In this document: positions 43,295-44,461 of the stretch, in pieces
How the letters are laid out: each line of letters starts with the position of its first letter
Numbering within the stretch: position 1 is the first letter of the stretch
Source: Sphingomonas sp.
GTDB lineage: Bacteria; Pseudomonadota; Alphaproteobacteria; Sphingomonadales; Sphingomonadaceae
Reading direction: 5' to 3'
Assembly (NCBI GenBank): GCA_019753375.1
Contig: JAIELC010000114.1
Span: 1 to 44,461 of the forward strand
DNA: 44,461 nucleotides
Program-made: the position numbers and the translations under genes
Notes under the pieces: model-generated
Seen by the model: the letters and a program-made list of their open reading frames with translations, nothing else
The model's database searches: none
Told to the model about the DNA's origin: nothing

Positions 43295-44461
43295 ATGGCG
43301 ACCAAAATGATCGACGGCGTTGCAACCAAGCAGCGTATGGGCGACAGCGGCACTGCAAAGCGGCGCATCCGCAAGGTGTTCGGCAACATCCACGAAGTGG
43401 TGCAGATGCCGAACCTGATCGAGGTTCAGCGCGAATCCTACGAACAGTTCCTCCGCTCCGATGCCTCGATCGGCTATGTATCAGGTCTCGAAAAGACGCT
43501 GCGCAGCGTGTTCCCGATCCGCGATTTCGCCGGCACCGCCGAGCTTGATTTCGTGAACTACGAGCTGGAACCGCCCAAGTTCGACGTTGATGAGTGCCGC
43601 CAGCGCGGCATCACCTATGCCGCGCCGATGCGCGTGACGCTGCGCCTGATCGTGTTCGAAGTGGACGCCGATACCGAAGCGCGGTCGGTGCTCGATATCA
43701 AGGAGCAGGACGTTTACATGGGCGACATGCCGCTCATGACCGAAAACGGCACCTTCTTCATCAATGGTACCGAACGCGTGATCGTCAGCCAGATGCACCG
43801 GTCACCCGGTGTGCTGTTCGACCATGATCGCGGCAAGACCCACGCGTCGGGCAAATATTTGTTCGCCGCGCGCGTTATTCCGTATCGCGGGTCGTGGCTC
43901 GATTTCGAATTCGACGCCAAGGACATCGTCAACGTCCGCATCGACCGCAAGCGCAAGCTGCCGGTCACCGCGTTGCTGTACGCGCTCGGCCTGACATCGG
44001 AAGAAATCCTCAACCATTTCTACAACCGCGTTACCTTTGTGCGCGGTCAGGGCGGCTGGGAAATCCCCTTCCAGGCGGAAAACTGGCGTGGCCAAAAGCC
44101 GATGTTCGACATCATCGACGCCAAAACCGGTGAAGTCGTGTTCGCGGCCGGCCAAAAGATCAGCCCGCGCGCCGCGAACAAGGCGGCGAAGGATGGTCTG
44201 GAAGCATTGCTGATCCCGACCGAGGAAATTTATGGCCGCTATTCGGCCTATGACCTGATCAATGAAACGACCGGCGAGATTTACATCGAAGCGGGCGACG
44301 AAGTGTCGGCCGAAAACCTTGAGCTGCTCGACAAGGCCGGGATTGACCGGATCGAACTGCTCGACATCGATCATGTCGCGACGGGTCCGTGGATCCGCAA
44401 CACGCTGAAGGCCGACAAGGCCGAAGAGCGTGAACAGGCATTGTCCGACATTTACCGGGTC
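43295..44461 (+). CDS. rpoB: RNA polymerase beta subunit (partial, N-terminal 389 codons)
   Basis: The start of RpoB, running off the right edge. The visible part reads [22 protein letters not shown], then YEQFLRS and [20 protein letters not shown], with the conserved [21 protein letters not shown] and [16 protein letters not shown] of the protrusion and lobe regions. The rifampicin-binding clusters lie beyond the window. The ATG at 43295 has only a distant AGG upstream; a later in-frame ATG at 43307 is also possible. It is separated from rplL by 3.1 kb and two genes. The 297 bases before it must hold its promoter, which I could not place with confidence. Confidence 0.98.
   Translation, partial: MATKMIDGVATKQRMGDSGTAKRRIRKVFGNIHEVVQMPNLIEVQRESYEQFLRSDASIGYVSGLEKTLRSVFPIRDFAGTAELDFVNYELEPPKFDVDECRQRGITYAAPMRVTLRLIVFEVDADTEARSVLDIKEQDVYMGDMPLMTENGTFFINGTERVIVSQMHRSPGVLFDHDRGKTHASGKYLFAARVIPYRGSWLDFEFDAKDIVNVRIDRKRKLPVTALLYALGLTSEEILNHFYNRVTFVRGQGGWEIPFQAENWRGQKPMFDIIDAKTGEVVFAAGQKISPRAANKAAKDGLEALLIPTEEIYGRYSAYDLINETTGEIYIEAGDEVSAENLELLDKAGIDRIELLDIDHVATGPWIRNTLKADKAEEREQALSDIYRV

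Noticed and set aside
1..44461. CRISPR arrays, insertion sequences, integrases, phage genes or toxin-antitoxin pairs
   Set aside because: I looked on both strands and saw no direct-repeat array, transposase-like frame or paired small genes that would support any of these.

Overview
The window reads as chromosomal DNA of an alphaproteobacterium, most likely from the Sphingomonadales. The evidence is the compact dcw order, a long FtsZ ending in the alphaproteobacterial-type tail DIPRFLHRQ, the aat/DUF2155/NDUFA12-like cluster, and SOS boxes of the alphaproteobacterial type GTTC-N7-GTTC. GC content is high throughout. I see no insertion sequence, prophage, CRISPR array, integrase or clear compositional island.

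Layout. (1) 1-732 is the N-terminal part of a DUF1800 gene that leaves the window. It is followed on the minus strand by a dGTPase-like gene and a TPR/SPOR envelope protein. (2) 4084-22566 is a complete division and cell-wall (dcw) cluster on the minus strand: mraZ-rsmH-ftsL-ftsI-murE-murF-mraY-murD-ftsW-murG-murC-murB-ddl-ftsQ-ftsA-ftsZ. Ten of its junctions are 4-base start/stop overlaps. ftsZ is set apart by 107 bases that hold a good promoter. lpxC does not follow ftsZ; the SPOR protein and dgt do. (3) 22567-22916 is the control region of the cluster, with a MraZ-type operator (GGG every 10 bases) and a perfect LexA-type box. (4) 22917-27919 holds a small membrane protein, cysteine synthase, an SOS-boxed Y-family polymerase, an MliC-like lipoprotein, an orphan ParA ATPase and aat. 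(5) 27712-30561 is a minus-strand run (recX, double cold-shock protein, DUF192, NDUFA12-like, DUF2155) whose last gene overlaps aat tail to tail by 208 bases. (6) 30674-34900 holds a fatty-acyl-AMP ligase-like gene and a membrane GGDEF-EAL protein. (7) 34950-44461 is the tRNA-Trp-secE-nusG-rplK-rplA-rplJ-rplL-rpoB region. It is interrupted by a YghU-type glutathione transferase between nusG and rplK, and by a methyltransferase plus a secreted alpha-amino-acid ester hydrolase-like enzyme between rplL and rpoB. rpoB runs off the right edge.

How the parts fit. Region 2 supplies the cytoplasmic Mur pathway (MurB-F, Ddl), the lipid steps (MraY, MurG), the septal synthase (FtsW/FtsI) and the divisome core (FtsL, Q, A, Z). 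The SPOR protein after ftsZ is plausibly a septal peptidoglycan binder. Region 7 is the translation/transcription core, with an L10-leader-like RNA before rplJ and strong terminators after rplA and rplL.

The observations most worth testing are the LexA-type box just upstream of the MraZ operator, the twin palindrome upstream of the YghU-like gene, the antiparallel aat/DUF2155 overlap, and the two interruptions of the ribosomal/RNA polymerase cluster. I found no wholly new multi-gene system.
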